From Phycisphaerales bacterium (GTDB taxonomy: Bacteria; Planctomycetota; Phycisphaerae; Phycisphaerales; UBA1924): a DNA stretch of 64,000 nucleotides. Position 1 is the first letter of the stretch. Each line of letters opens with the position of its first letter. Location: contig JANQQR010000005.1 of NCBI GenBank assembly GCA_028289195.1, forward strand, positions 124,001-188,000. The letters are read 5' to 3'. Shown here piece by piece: positions 8,800-17,656 of the stretch. The translations under genes were made by a program, and so were the position numbers. The notes beneath the pieces were generated by a model. The model was given only the letters and a program-made list of their open reading frames with translations. It made no database searches and was not told the DNA's origin.

Positions 8800-10113
8800 A
8801 TGTCCAGACGAGTCGTCATCACCGGCGCGGGCGCCGTGTCAGGATTCGGATACGGCGCGGGCGCCCTGTGGGAGGGCCTGTGCGCCGGGTCTTCCGCGAT
8901 CGCGCCCATCGAGGCGTTCGATGCTGCGGGGATGCGATGCGGGCTCGGCGTCGAGGCCCGCGGGTTCTCGGCCAAGGACCATGTCCCCAAGAGCTATCGC
9001 AAGGCAGTCAAGGTGATGGCGCGGGACATTGAGCTTGCGGTCGGCGCCGCCAAGGACGCCGTGGAGCGCGCCGGCATCGTGACCAAGGGTGCGGGCGACG
9101 GCGCCGAGCCGACGTACCGGCCAGACCAGGTGGGCTGCCAGATCGGCGCCGGGCTGATCGCGGCCGATGTCTCCGAACTCGCGATGGCGCTGTCGACCTC
9201 GACCGACGACTCGGGCAGGTTCAGCTACCAGGCGTGGGGGGAGAGCGGCATCAACAACCTCACGCCGCTGTGGCTGCTGAAGTACCTGCCCAACATGCTC
9301 GCGTGCCACGTGACGATCATCCACGAGGCGTGCGGCCCGTCGAACACCATCACGTGCGGCGAGGCGAGCGGCCTGCTGTCGATCGGTGAGTCGCTGCGTG
9401 TGATCCAGCGCTCCGACGCCGAGTTGTGCTTCTCCGGCGGGGCGGAATCGAAGGTCAACCCGATGGGCGTGCTCAGGCTGGAGTACGCCGGTCGCCTCGC
9501 GGGCGCCGAAGACTGCGAGGGCGTGGCCCCAGAGTCGATCGTGCGTCCGTACGACCCGGGTTCGCCCGGCGGGGTCGTCGGCGAGGGCGCGGGCATCCTG
9601 CTCCTGGAGGCCCGGGACTCCGCCGAAGCGCGCGGGGCCGACGCGCTCGCCGAGATCGTCGGGTTCGGCGCCGGGCAGTCTCCACGGTCCACGGAGCCCG
9701 AGCAGCGCGCAGAGGGACTGACGATCGCGGTCGAGAACGCCCTCAGCGAGGCGGGGCTCGAGCCGGGCGAGATCGACGCCATCATGCCCGCGGCGACCGG
9801 CGTTCCGAGGCTCGACGAGACCGAAGCGCACGCGCTGCAGTCGGTGTTCGGACCCGGCGCTTCGGGCACCCCGCTCATCACGCTGCCGGGCGCTATCGGG
9901 GATACGATGGCGGGCGCGGGCGCTCTGCAGGCGTGCGTTGGAGCGATGTGCGTCAAGGAGCAGAGGCTCCCGGCTCGCCTGCACGGCGGCTCGCCGGCGC
10001 ACGGGATGGACGCCGGCGCGTCCGAGTCTCGCGAGGCGAAGCTCGAGCGCGTGCTGGTGTGCACGGGCTCGCTCGGGGGACAGAACGCGGCGCTCGTGCT
10101 CGCCCGGGCCTGA
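8800..10113 (+). CDS. Ketosynthase-like protein without active-site histidines (KS-beta/CLF-like)
   Basis: 437 residues from the ATG giving MSRRVVITGAGAVSGFG, a thiolase-fold beta-ketoacyl-ACP synthase. The nucleophile position is kept (Cys178 in 'EACGPSN'), followed by 'RSDAELCFSGGAESKVNPMGVL' and the C-terminal 'GSLGGQNAALVLA'. Both histidines needed for decarboxylation are gone: the HGT position reads A-A-T (Ala331), and the KSMTGH block reads P-G-A-I-G-D (Asp368, with Lys also lost). Normal condensation is therefore unlikely. A complete FabF paralogue follows 0.7 kb downstream, so a heterodimer like KS-alpha/chain-length factor is a reasonable hypothesis. Unlike classical chain-length factors, Cys is not replaced by Gln. 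Confidence 0.8.
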   Translation: MSRRVVITGAGAVSGFGYGAGALWEGLCAGSSAIAPIEAFDAAGMRCGLGVEARGFSAKDHVPKSYRKAVKVMARDIELAVGAAKDAVERAGIVTKGAGDGAEPTYRPDQVGCQIGAGLIAADVSELAMALSTSTDDSGRFSYQAWGESGINNLTPLWLLKYLPNMLACHVTIIHEACGPSNTITCGEASGLLSIGESLRVIQRSDAELCFSGGAESKVNPMGVLRLEYAGRLAGAEDCEGVAPESIVRPYDPGSPGGVVGEGAGILLLEARDSAEARGADALAEIVGFGAGQSPRSTEPEQRAEGLTIAVENALSEAGLEPGEIDAIMPAATGVPRLDETEAHALQSVFGPGASGTPLITLPGAIGDTMAGAGALQACVGAMCVKEQRLPARLHGGSPAHGMDAGASESREAKLERVLVCTGSLGGQNAALVLARA

Positions 10114-10259
10114 GCGCCGGGAGGGGGATCCGGGGAGGACGGCGGAGCGCGGTCGCGCGGCGCGGAAGCGTCTCGCGGGCATTCGATCAACGCTCGGGAG
10201 CGAGCAGCCGGCCATGTGTTCCGCCTGCCGTGCTCCCCCACACCTATGAGGCACTACAC

Positions 10260-10775
10260 ATGAATCGCCACTCGCACGGACCGTCGAAGCGCCCGACCCT
10301 CAGCAACGAGGAGTTGGATCCGGCGCTCACGGAAGTCAGCCGCAAGGTCATCGGCTGCGCGATCGAGCTCCACAAGGCGCTCGGCCCCGGCTTCGGCGCC
10401 TCGGCCTACGAGAACGCCCTGTCGAACGACCTGAGCGACGAGGGCGTCGCGCACTCGGTCGGCCACGAGTTCCCGCTGATGCACAAGGGCAAGCAGGTCG
10501 GCACGTTCCGCGCCGGCCTGTTCGTCGACAACCGGTTCATTGTCTGGGTGCTGGCCAGCGAGGACGAGGTGAGCGGGTTCGAGCGCACGGCGCTGCGGGC
10601 GCACCTGCGGGCCGCGGATCTCGAGCTCGGGCTGATCATCAACTTCCACCGTCGTCGCCTGAAGGACGGCGGGCTCGTGCGTGTGCTGAACCCCGACAAG
10701 CTCGAGTCGCTGCGCGGCTCGGATGAGTACGACGACAGCCCCGCAGAAGCCGCGTCGGTCGCGGACGCCGACTGA
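10260..10775 (+). CDS. GxxExxY / PDDEXK_3 family protein, degenerate
   Basis: 171 residues from ATG 10260. It matches the GxxExxY family (PD-(D/E)XK_3 superfamily): 'RKVIGCAIELHKALGPGFGASAYENAL' near residues 25-55, a 'HEFPLMHKGKQVG' strand, and 'LELGLIINFHRRRLKDGGLVRVLN' towards the end. The signature GxxExxY reads G-F-G-A-S-A-Y, so Glu is Ala. The nuclease-like residues are also missing: the usual D-L-(I/L/V)-V strand reads A-G-L-F-V, and the usual V-E-L-K strand reads V-W-V-L. The family has no settled function. The gene lies in the same direction between the two ketosynthases (146 bp and 35 bp gaps), an unexpected place for it. A C-terminal acidic tail of ~20 residues follows the domain. 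Confidence 0.75.
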   Translation: MNRHSHGPSKRPTLSNEELDPALTEVSRKVIGCAIELHKALGPGFGASAYENALSNDLSDEGVAHSVGHEFPLMHKGKQVGTFRAGLFVDNRFIVWVLASEDEVSGFERTALRAHLRAADLELGLIINFHRRRLKDGGLVRVLNPDKLESLRGSDEYDDSPAEAASVADAD

Positions 10776-10810
10776 GAGACGACCAGCACCCGCCGGAGGG
10801 CATGGAGCGC

Positions 10811-12181
10811 ATGATCGACGATCGCTCGCGCGTAGTAATTACAGGCATGGGCTGGGTCACGCCTCTCGGTCACGACGTGACGAGCGTGTGGTCCAAGCTC
10901 CTGGCCGGCCAGAGCGCGATGGGGCCGATCACGCGCTTCGACGCTAAGTCGTTTACGACGAACTTCGCCGCCGAGGTGCGCGATTTCTCGCTCGACGGGT
11001 TCCTCGCGGACACGTCTGCGCACGAGGGCGCGCACCGGAACTCGCAGTACGCCCTGGCTGCGGCGGCTCAGGCCTGGCGCCAGGCCGGGCTGGGTGATGT
11101 GTCGAAGCCGGGCCATCCGCACTCGGGGCACCCGAGTCTCGAGCCGCGCAGGCTGGGGATCTACCTGGGTGCCGGCGAGGGGATCCTCGATTTCGACAAC
11201 TACGTGAGCGCGAACCTCGCGGGCTGGGACCCCGAGTCGCGCACGATGCGGGGTTCGGAGTGGGGGCGTGTTGCGCACGAGACAATGACGCCGGTGTGCG
11301 AGCTCGAGCAGGAACCGAACATGCCGCTGGCGCACATCGCCGAGGCGTTCTGCGCTCGGGGCCCGGCGTACAACACGCTCACGGCGTGCGCGGCGTCCAC
11401 GCAGGCGACGGGCGAGGCCACGGAGATCCTGCGCCGGGGCGACGCCGACGTCATGATCGCCGGCGGCGCGCACACGATGATCCACCCGCTGGGCATCACG
11501 GGATTCATCCGACTGACGGCGCTCAGCGCCGCGAGCGACGATCCGGTCCGCGCCAGCAGGCCCTTCGACGCGACGCGCAACGGATTCGTGATGGGCGAGG
11601 GCGCCGGGATCATGATCCTCGAGCGCCTCGAGCATGCCCTGGCTCGGGGGGCGACTCCCCTGGTGGAGGTCGTGGGCTACGGCTCCTCGGCTGACGCCTA
11701 TCGCATCACCGACATCCAACCCGAGGGAATGGGGGCGGTGGCTTCGATGAACGAGGCGCTGACCGAGGCCGGCATCGATCCGCTCGCCACCGACGAGCAC
11801 GGGCGCCCGCTGATCCACTACATCTCCGCCCACGGGACGGGCACCAAGGAGAACGACTCGATCGAGACCCGGGCCGTGAAGCGGGTGTTCGGCGAGAACG
11901 CGCCGAAGATCCCCATGAGCTCGATCAAATCGATGATGGGGCACCTGATCGCCGCGGCCGGGGCCGTGGAGCTCATCGTCTGTGCGCAGTCGATCGCCAG
12001 TTCCTTCGTGCCCCCCACGATGAACCTCAACACGCCGGATCCGGCGTGCGACCTGGACTACGTGCCCAACGAGGCCAGGGACCTGCGGGGGGCCCCTGGG
12101 GGCGTCCGGTGCGCGATGAGCAATAGTTTCGGATTCGGCGGGCAGAACGACACGATTATCATCAAGAGCTACGAGGGCTGA
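10811..12181 (+). CDS. Beta-ketoacyl-ACP synthase II (FabF type)
   Basis: 456 residues from ATG 10811; an in-frame ATG at 10802 exists but sits only two bases after the GGAGG, whereas 10811 is well spaced. It is a complete FabF/KAS II: Cys193 in 'TACAASTQA', His341 in 'ISAHGTGTKEND', Lys373 and His378 in 'KSMMGH', and the C-terminal 'NSFGFGGQNDTIIIK'. It condenses malonyl-ACP with an acyl-ACP. With the histidine-less paralogue upstream it may form a dedicated ketosynthase pair instead of the housekeeping FabF, so I give no symbol. No ACP, ketoreductase or dehydratase gene is visible nearby. Confidence 0.9.
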   Translation: MIDDRSRVVITGMGWVTPLGHDVTSVWSKLLAGQSAMGPITRFDAKSFTTNFAAEVRDFSLDGFLADTSAHEGAHRNSQYALAAAAQAWRQAGLGDVSKPGHPHSGHPSLEPRRLGIYLGAGEGILDFDNYVSANLAGWDPESRTMRGSEWGRVAHETMTPVCELEQEPNMPLAHIAEAFCARGPAYNTLTACAASTQATGEATEILRRGDADVMIAGGAHTMIHPLGITGFIRLTALSAASDDPVRASRPFDATRNGFVMGEGAGIMILERLEHALARGATPLVEVVGYGSSADAYRITDIQPEGMGAVASMNEALTEAGIDPLATDEHGRPLIHYISAHGTGTKENDSIETRAVKRVFGENAPKIPMSSIKSMMGHLIAAAGAVELIVCAQSIASSFVPPTMNLNTPDPACDLDYVPNEARDLRGAPGGVRCAMSNSFGFGGQNDTIIIKSYEG

Positions 12182-12226
12182 CGGACCGGCCCTGACAGAC
12201 CAACGCCCCACGGAACGGGAGCAGCC

Positions 12227-13105
12227 ATGCGCACGGAGCCGCGCCGGCACGACGACCACCCCAGCGACAGTGCGCGATCGTTCGTGATCCCCCCGCCGGC
12301 ACGGTTCCCGGGCCGGACGCCGGGCCTGCGTGCGCCGATGCACCCGTCCCGCCTCGTGCGCGTCGGGCTGACGTTCGGCGCGGCGCTCTCGCTCGCCATC
12401 GCTATCGCAATCGGGCATTTCTGGTGGAGTTCGCTGCAAACCCCCGCGTGGTGGGAGCGGGCGGGGGTGCTGCCGGGCGACAGCCCGCAGCGGGCCCAGG
12501 CGGTCGAGCACGGCATCTCTGTCGCGCTCTTCGAGCCCGATGCGCTCCACGAGTCGCGGACCGTCGAACTCCGAGCCGTCGATGCCAACGCCTGGCTCAC
12601 CGAGCGTCTGGAGGCGTGGCTGTCGAGCCAGGGGGACGACTGGCCCCGTCGCCTCTCGGCGCCGCGTGTGCAGTTCTCCTCGGGTCGCCTGCGCCTTGGC
12701 GTCGCGCTCGAGCCGGCGCGGGAGGGGGGGACCGGTCGCGTGCTGTCGATGAGCTTCATCCCGTATCTCGACCGGCGCGGGGCGCTGTCGCTCGCGCATG
12801 CCGAGACGCGGGTGGGCGAGGCGCGCCTCGGGGGGCTGGCGGCAGAGATCGTCGGCCTGACCACAAAGCCGGATGGGACGACCGGCACACCGCTCGACGA
12901 GTTGCTGGCCGAGAGCGAGGGCGTCAGCCTGGGCGCGATCCTGCGCGGCTCGCAGCCGGTGCTGGATCCGGCGGAGATCAACCTCCGCGACGGTCGCCTG
13001 GTCAAACTGCTCCGTGTCGGGGTGGTCGAGGGAGGCCTGCGATTCACCTATGCCCACACGCTGCGCCCCACGCGGACAGCTTCGGCGTCCGACACGGATC
13101 TGTAG
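12227..13105 (+). CDS. Membrane-anchored protein of unknown function
   Basis: 292 residues, ATG preceded by a GGGAG. About 45 N-terminal Arg/Pro-rich cytoplasmic residues are followed by one membrane segment ('LTFGAALSLAIAIAIGHFWW'). The rest would be periplasmic: a domain containing 'RTVELRAVDANAWLTERL', 'LRLGVALEPA' and a long closing region ('SLGAILRGSQPVLDPAEINLRDGRLVKLLRV'). I do not recognise a family. It follows the FabF-type gene by 45 bp on the same strand and could be transcribed with it. It converges with the following minus-strand gene. Confidence 0.65.
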   Translation: MRTEPRRHDDHPSDSARSFVIPPPARFPGRTPGLRAPMHPSRLVRVGLTFGAALSLAIAIAIGHFWWSSLQTPAWWERAGVLPGDSPQRAQAVEHGISVALFEPDALHESRTVELRAVDANAWLTERLEAWLSSQGDDWPRRLSAPRVQFSSGRLRLGVALEPAREGGTGRVLSMSFIPYLDRRGALSLAHAETRVGEARLGGLAAEIVGLTTKPDGTTGTPLDELLAESEGVSLGAILRGSQPVLDPAEINLRDGRLVKLLRVGVVEGGLRFTYAHTLRPTRTASASDTDL

Positions 13106-13126
13106 TCAGAGTGCGGCGAGTGCTGG

Positions 13127-13714
13127 TCAGGAGGTCGCCGAGGCGACAGCGAGCAGTTGCGCTGCTGTGTCGGCGCCCACGCAGCTGAGCGCGAGTCGTC
13201 CCGCCGAACCCACCTCCACGAGCAGCGGCGACTCGGCAGAAGCGATCGTCAGGTCGTGCGCCGGATCTTCGCCGTTGACGATCAAGGCGTTGACGATCTT
13301 GGGGATGATGTGCCGCTGGCGCGGCACGATCATGAGCGGGTCGTGGCTGTTCTGGTGCAGCGACGCTTCAGCGTCGATGTCGAGCCAGTCCTCGTCGTCG
13401 GCGAGAGCGAAGGCGAGCAGGTCGAGCACCGCGCGCCACTGGCCGACGGGGATCAGCAGGATCTGGTTCAGGTGGGACTTGTGGAGGATGCCCTCGGCGA
13501 CCTCGCCGAGCGTGTCGGGCTTGGCCTCGACGTGGCGCGTTCCGGAAGCATCTCCGGGCGCGGTCCCGATGGTTGCGCGCACGATCTCGCCGGGGCGGAT
13601 CTTGGCGACCGACTCGGCGTCGAGTTCGAATCGGATCGAGTCGCCTTCACGGCGTTCGGCGATGCCGAGCTCTCCGAGCCACCCGTGCGCCTCGTTGTAT
13701 GGAACGAATTCCAC
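13127..13714 (-). CDS. Conserved-looking hypothetical protein
   Basis: 195 residues from a GTG (VEFVPYNEAHGW...) preceded by GAGG five bases upstream. The frame extends further back, but that part overlaps the divergent phosphatase gene and looks like shadow. The sequence reads as a soluble globular protein with two parts: an N-terminal 'LGELGIAERREGDSIRFELDAESVAKIRPGEIVRATIG' and a C-terminal domain 'LNQILLIPVGQWRAVLDLLAFALADD...RQRHIIPKIVNALIVNGEDPAHDLTIASAESPLLVEVGSAGRLALSCVG'. I do not recognise it and assign no function. It shares an intergenic region with the phosphatase gene at 13847. Confidence 0.6.
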   Translation of the reverse strand: MEFVPYNEAHGWLGELGIAERREGDSIRFELDAESVAKIRPGEIVRATIGTAPGDASGTRHVEAKPDTLGEVAEGILHKSHLNQILLIPVGQWRAVLDLLAFALADDEDWLDIDAEASLHQNSHDPLMIVPRQRHIIPKIVNALIVNGEDPAHDLTIASAESPLLVEVGSAGRLALSCVGADTAAQLLAVASATS

Positions 13715-13846
13715 CGGTTCCTCGCGATTGTGCCTGCGCCCCGGCCCGTGCGGTGGCGGTGCATCGAATCTACCGTCCGCCGGCCCAGATGCAAGATCTC
13801 GGGCCTGCGCCCTGCGCCGGATGGGCCCAGCTATGCTGTTGTCGAG

Positions 13847-14356
13847 ATGCCCGAAGCGACGCCCACAAGCGGGGCCGCAGCCGCGGCTCGCCAGGACGCC
13901 AGATCCGTGCTGTTCGTGTGCACGGGCAACACGTGCCGGAGCCCGATGGCCGAGGCGATCGGGCGGGCGCTGGTCGCCGGCGCCGACCCAGAGCCGGCGG
14001 TGCGCGTGAACATCTTCTCGGCCGGCACATCGGCCGCCGACGGCTTCCCGGCCACCCCGGAGGCCGTCGAAGCCGTGCGCCGCCTTGGGTTTGAGATGCC
14101 CGAGCACTCCTCGACCCCCCTGACGCCGGAGATGATCGCGGGGGCGGACGTGGTGTTCGGCCTCACTCAGAGCCACGTGGACGCCATCCGGTCGCTCCAC
14201 CCCGAGTCGGGGCACAAGATCCAGCTCCTGGACCCCGCGGGCAACGACGTGCCCGATCCGATCGGGTACCCGCAGAACGTCTACGACGACACGGCCCGCG
14301 TGATCCTCGAGGCGATCCGGGCCCGGCTCGGTTCGCTCACGGCCCCCGGAAACTAG
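13847..14356 (+). CDS. Low-molecular-weight protein-tyrosine phosphatase family protein
   Basis: 169 residues. The phosphate-binding loop C-x5-R is plain in 'LFVCTGNTCRSPMAEAI', and the general-acid region reads 'LDPAGNDVPDPIG' (the DP-[YFI] motif). Members dephosphorylate phosphotyrosine or phosphoarginine, or act as arsenate reductases; the loop is typical of the phosphatase/YwlE side. About 20 extra N-terminal residues (MPEATPTSGAAAAARQDARS) precede the domain. The next gene, rpiB, starts 30 bp downstream. This is the same order as the ywlE-ywlF (LMW phosphatase-rpiB) pair known in other bacteria, which supports an arginine phosphatase-like role by context. Confidence 0.88.
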   Translation: MPEATPTSGAAAAARQDARSVLFVCTGNTCRSPMAEAIGRALVAGADPEPAVRVNIFSAGTSAADGFPATPEAVEAVRRLGFEMPEHSSTPLTPEMIAGADVVFGLTQSHVDAIRSLHPESGHKIQLLDPAGNDVPDPIGYPQNVYDDTARVILEAIRARLGSLTAPGN

Positions 14357-14385
14357 CGCCCGGCGTGTAGAATGGCGGCGTGGCT

Positions 14386-14853
14386 ATGAAGCTCGCAATC
14401 GGTGCCGATCACCGGGGGGTCGACGTGGCCCGACGCCTGTCGGACTCTCTCACCCAGGCCGGCCACTCGGTCTCGCTGTTCCTTCCTCCCGACGGCCAAT
14501 CCTGCGACTACCCCGAAACCGCTTGGGAGGTCGGAGGGGTCGTGTCCAACGGCGAGGCGGAGATGGGTGTGCTCGTGTGCGGCACCGGCGTCGGCATGTG
14601 CATGGCCGCGAACAAGATCAAGGGTGTCCGCGCCGCGAGCGTGCACGATGAACTCACGGCCGAACTGAGTCGCTCGCACAACGACGCGAACGTTGTGTGC
14701 ATCTCGGCGGACCTGCTCGGGCTGCAGTTGATCGAGCGGATCGTCGACCTCTGCCTCCGGACTCCGTTCAACGGCGGGCGCCATGCGCGGCGACTCGAGA
14801 AGATCGCGATGATCGAGAGCGGGGTCGATCCACGATCGACGGAGCAGGCCTAG
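14386..14853 (+). CDS. rpiB: Ribose-5-phosphate isomerase B
   Basis: 155 residues from ATG 14386 (an in-frame GTG lies at 14380). RpiB interconverts ribose 5-phosphate and ribulose 5-phosphate in the pentose phosphate pathway. Family motifs: 'KLAIGADHRGVDVARRL' at the N-terminus, the active-site Cys region 'VLVCGTGVGMCMAANKIKGVRAASVHDELTA', 'SRSHNDANVVCISADLLG', and the closing 'PFNGGRHARRLEKI'. It sits directly behind the LMW phosphatase. Its stop shares a CTAG with the stop of the convergent TPR gene. Confidence 0.92.
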   Translation: MKLAIGADHRGVDVARRLSDSLTQAGHSVSLFLPPDGQSCDYPETAWEVGGVVSNGEAEMGVLVCGTGVGMCMAANKIKGVRAASVHDELTAELSRSHNDANVVCISADLLGLQLIERIVDLCLRTPFNGGRHARRLEKIAMIESGVDPRSTEQA

Positions 14854-17150
14854 CGCCCCGACATCGCGCGGAGACGCTCGGCGCATTCGGGGCAGCGTGA
14901 GATCGACTGGCTGGCCAGGAGCCTCGCGGCTTCGCGCTGGATCTGCGCCGTCCGCGAGCCGTCCGTGTTCTGTCGCGAGAGGATCTCGAGCATCCGCGTC
15001 CAGGCGATGAGGGCGCCGCGCCCGGGCAGCGCCGGGTCTCGCTCGGCTTCGGCGAGCGCTCGGAATCTCGCGAACGCGCCGGCGTCGTCCCCAGCCGCCA
15101 GGAGCGTCTCGCCGAGTCCGAGCAACGCGATCGCGTCCTGTGGCTGCGAGGCGAGCACCGCTTCGAATCCTGCGCGTGCGTCGGCGAGATGCCCATCGAG
15201 GAGTGAAGCCCAGGCGTCGCATCGCAGGAGCGCGGGCGTCGCGTCCCGCCCCGCCTCCTCACGCGCCCAGGAGACGACAGCGCTCGATGATTGGGCGCTC
15301 CGCGAAGGAGTGACAGGGAACGCGGTGCGTGCGTCCATGAGTTCGGCGCACGCGGGGCGCGCGACCGACTCCAGCACCTCTCCAATCGGCACGCCCTCGC
15401 CGCGGAGCCCGGCGAGTATCGCGTTGGCCACCTCGAACTCTCGGACGCGGACCGCTGCTTCGAGCGCCCGGCGCGAATCGGGTGCATCGAGCGCGATGCC
15501 CGTATCTCGGATCGTCGCGTACGTGACGATCACGCCGGCATCATCGCCCACGTGCGACGCGGCGCGGAGTCGGGCGACGAGCAGATCGTCTGGTGCGTCG
15601 CCGGCCTCCGGGAACCAGCGCAGAATCTGTCGCGCGCTCTGATCTCGACGCTCGGGGTGCGCGTCGAAGGCCTTCGCCCACGAGGTCGCGCCGATCCTCG
15701 CCCGGTCTGCAGGCGCCACCAGGAGCAGGCAGCGTTCCATTGCGTTGGCATCACCGGCGCTCGCCAATTCGGCGGCCAGCACGCCGACGATCTGCGTGCG
15801 CGTTCGCTGGTCAGATTCGGCTTCGGCCGCGCGCTCGAGCACATCGCAGAGCCACTGACTGTGTCCGGGATGTGACGCCGCCCATTCCTGGGCACCGGCT
15901 GCAGCGCGGAGCGGTGCCGATCGTGCCCGATCATCCGCAGGGTGCCTCTCGGCGACCGCGAGGAGGAGGCTCGCCCCGCCGTCGGTGACATCGGGGCCCA
16001 GCATCCCCAGCGCCAGGCGCGTCGAGGCGAGCGCGAACTCCACATCCCGCAGCAGGGGGTCGCCGTCTTTCCGTGCGCGGGCGAGAGCGCCTGCGAGGAT
16101 CGCTTCGCTGCGCTGGCGGGGGCCCTGGCCGATCTCGGCCCTGCGGGCCGCGCCGAGGCTTGCGATCGCGGGCAACTGCTCCAGCACCCAGGAGGCGTCC
16201 GATGCCCGCGCGGCGCGGGCGATAACCGCTTCGCGGACGGATCGGGCTATCTCTGCATCCCGGGTCGACGCGATCGCGCGTTCGGCTCGCCCCATTGCGC
16301 GAGCGAGCACCACGGTCCGCTCGGCGCCGGTGACGCCCGCGAGTTCTGCGCGTGCGATGCGCCAGGCGAGGTCGGTCGCGAGCACGCTCAGCTCGGGCGA
16401 GTTCAGCTCGGGACCCTCGAGGATGTCCCGGGCGAGATCCGGCCGGCCACGCTCGACGGCGCAGAGGCCCAGACCCGCGCCGCAGCGCCGGAGGACACTC
16501 CGCCGGTAGAACTCGGGGAACTCGGGCACGACCGAAACCTGAGCCCGCTCGAACAGCACGCCGGCCTCGTCCCATCGCTCGAGCACCAGCACCGCTTCGG
16601 CGCTGACACAGAGGCGCTCGGTCTCGGCCCACTCACTCGGCGCGTCGATGTCGTTGAGCACGTCGAGCACCGCGCGGAGTCCGTCCTGTCGCGCCAGCAC
16701 CCCGCGCTCCGTCGCCGCCAGCGCGACAGCGCAGCGGGCGGCCCGCAGCGGCAGCGTGGTCCGCACCAGGTGCAGCGCATCGTCGAGTGCCCGGTCGCGA
16801 TCACCGGTCGCTTCGCCGAAGCGGTCTTCGGCGTCGAGTTGGCTGATGATGCCATGGACCGCGTCTTCGAGATCGCTGCACAGGGCCAATCCGGCCTGCG
16901 CGGATTCGCGCGCCTGTGTGCGCTCGCCCTCCAGCGCATCCCCGCACACGACGAGCAGGAACAGCGCATCGTTCTGCGCGAGAAGCGCCTCGAGTGATGC
17001 GAGGGCGTTCTCGATGGATCCGGCGTCGGGATCCACGCGGATCTCGCTCGCGCCCGGAATCCCGGCTCCCCGGGCGATGGCGGACGCGCCCTCCTGCGCC
17101 TGCGCGCCCGGTGCGAACACGAGCAGGAGCGCGATCGCCCATCTCCTCAT
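14850..17150 (-). CDS. Secreted TPR-rich protein, last gene of the ExbBD operon
   Basis: 766 residues beginning MRRWAIALLLVFAPGAQAQEG, a clear signal peptide. The body is almost entirely helical and Ala/Arg/Glu-rich, with tetratricopeptide-like units most evident near residues 640-730 ('ALLRCDAWASLLDGHLADARAGFEAVLASQPQDAIALLGLGETLLAAGDDAGAFARFRAL'). A possible cysteine pair 'CPEC' lies near the C-terminus. Its ATG overlaps the stop of the upstream exbD in an ATGA, so it is translationally coupled to the motor genes. TPR proteins in such operons may act as periplasmic scaffolds for the TolQ/TolR-like complex. I see no enzymatic motif. Its stop overlaps that of rpiB by 4 bp. Confidence 0.82.
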   Translation of the reverse strand: MRRWAIALLLVFAPGAQAQEGASAIARGAGIPGASEIRVDPDAGSIENALASLEALLAQNDALFLLVVCGDALEGERTQARESAQAGLALCSDLEDAVHGIISQLDAEDRFGEATGDRDRALDDALHLVRTTLPLRAARCAVALAATERGVLARQDGLRAVLDVLNDIDAPSEWAETERLCVSAEAVLVLERWDEAGVLFERAQVSVVPEFPEFYRRSVLRRCGAGLGLCAVERGRPDLARDILEGPELNSPELSVLATDLAWRIARAELAGVTGAERTVVLARAMGRAERAIASTRDAEIARSVREAVIARAARASDASWVLEQLPAIASLGAARRAEIGQGPRQRSEAILAGALARARKDGDPLLRDVEFALASTRLALGMLGPDVTDGGASLLLAVAERHPADDRARSAPLRAAAGAQEWAASHPGHSQWLCDVLERAAEAESDQRTRTQIVGVLAAELASAGDANAMERCLLLVAPADRARIGATSWAKAFDAHPERRDQSARQILRWFPEAGDAPDDLLVARLRAASHVGDDAGVIVTYATIRDTGIALDAPDSRRALEAAVRVREFEVANAILAGLRGEGVPIGEVLESVARPACAELMDARTAFPVTPSRSAQSSSAVVSWAREEAGRDATPALLRCDAWASLLDGHLADARAGFEAVLASQPQDAIALLGLGETLLAAGDDAGAFARFRALAEAERDPALPGRGALIAWTRMLEILSRQNTDGSRTAQIQREAARLLASQSISRCPECAERLRAMSGR

Positions 17151-17656
17151 CGGGCCGCTCCGGGGGCGCCGAAACGGATGCGAACGAATCCCGCGCCGAG
17201 TGCGGCGTTGTACACCTCGAGCGTGTGCTCCCATCGTGTGCCGCTGACCGGGCTGATGACGACCTCGTGATCGGGTTGGTACAGAGACTCGAGGGCCTGA
17301 GACAGCGCCGCGGAGAGGCCGGGCCCGGGCGCAAGGGAACCGACGAGCGGGTCATCGGCGCCGAGCGTGAAGTCGAGTTCGCGATCGCTGCGTGATCCCA
17401 CCTGGAGCACGAGCGGGCGGTCGGGGAGTTCGAACGGATCGATTGCCTGCTGCGAGGAGCGGATCTCGGGGACATCGGCACGCAGGCCCCGCTCCTGCTG
17501 ACCGAAGTTCGAGCCGAGCACGAAGTACACCAGCAGGAGGAAGACCACGTCGATCATCGGCGTCATGTTCAGCGACATTGACGCGGACGCCGGCTCGTGC
17601 ACGCGCCGGCGCCGGGAGTCGTCGTGCTCGATCGGCGGGGCCTGGCGCTCACTCAT
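17147..17656 (-). CDS. ExbD/TolR family proton-channel subunit (second copy)
   Basis: 169 residues. A ~25-residue cytoplasmic tail is followed by the signature 'MSLNMTPMIDVVFLLLVYFVLGSNF', whose Asp in 'MIDVVF' is the conserved protonatable residue of ExbD/TolR. A periplasmic domain follows ('LPDRPLVLQVGSRSDRELDF...LYQPDHEVVISPVSGTRWEHTLEVYNAALGAGFVRIRFG'). It forms an inner-membrane proton channel with ExbB/TolQ. Overlaps of 4 bp with both neighbours show a single coupled operon. This copy has a slightly longer N-terminal tail, with His/Arg-rich sequence, than the first. Confidence 0.93.
   Translation of the reverse strand: MSERQAPPIEHDDSRRRRVHEPASASMSLNMTPMIDVVFLLLVYFVLGSNFGQQERGLRADVPEIRSSQQAIDPFELPDRPLVLQVGSRSDRELDFTLGADDPLVGSLAPGPGLSAALSQALESLYQPDHEVVISPVSGTRWEHTLEVYNAALGAGFVRIRFGAPGAAR

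Noticed and set aside
10406-13057. 883-codon minus-strand frame over the FabF-type gene
   Set aside because: Arg/His-rich without domains; the plus-strand genes there are recognised enzymes.
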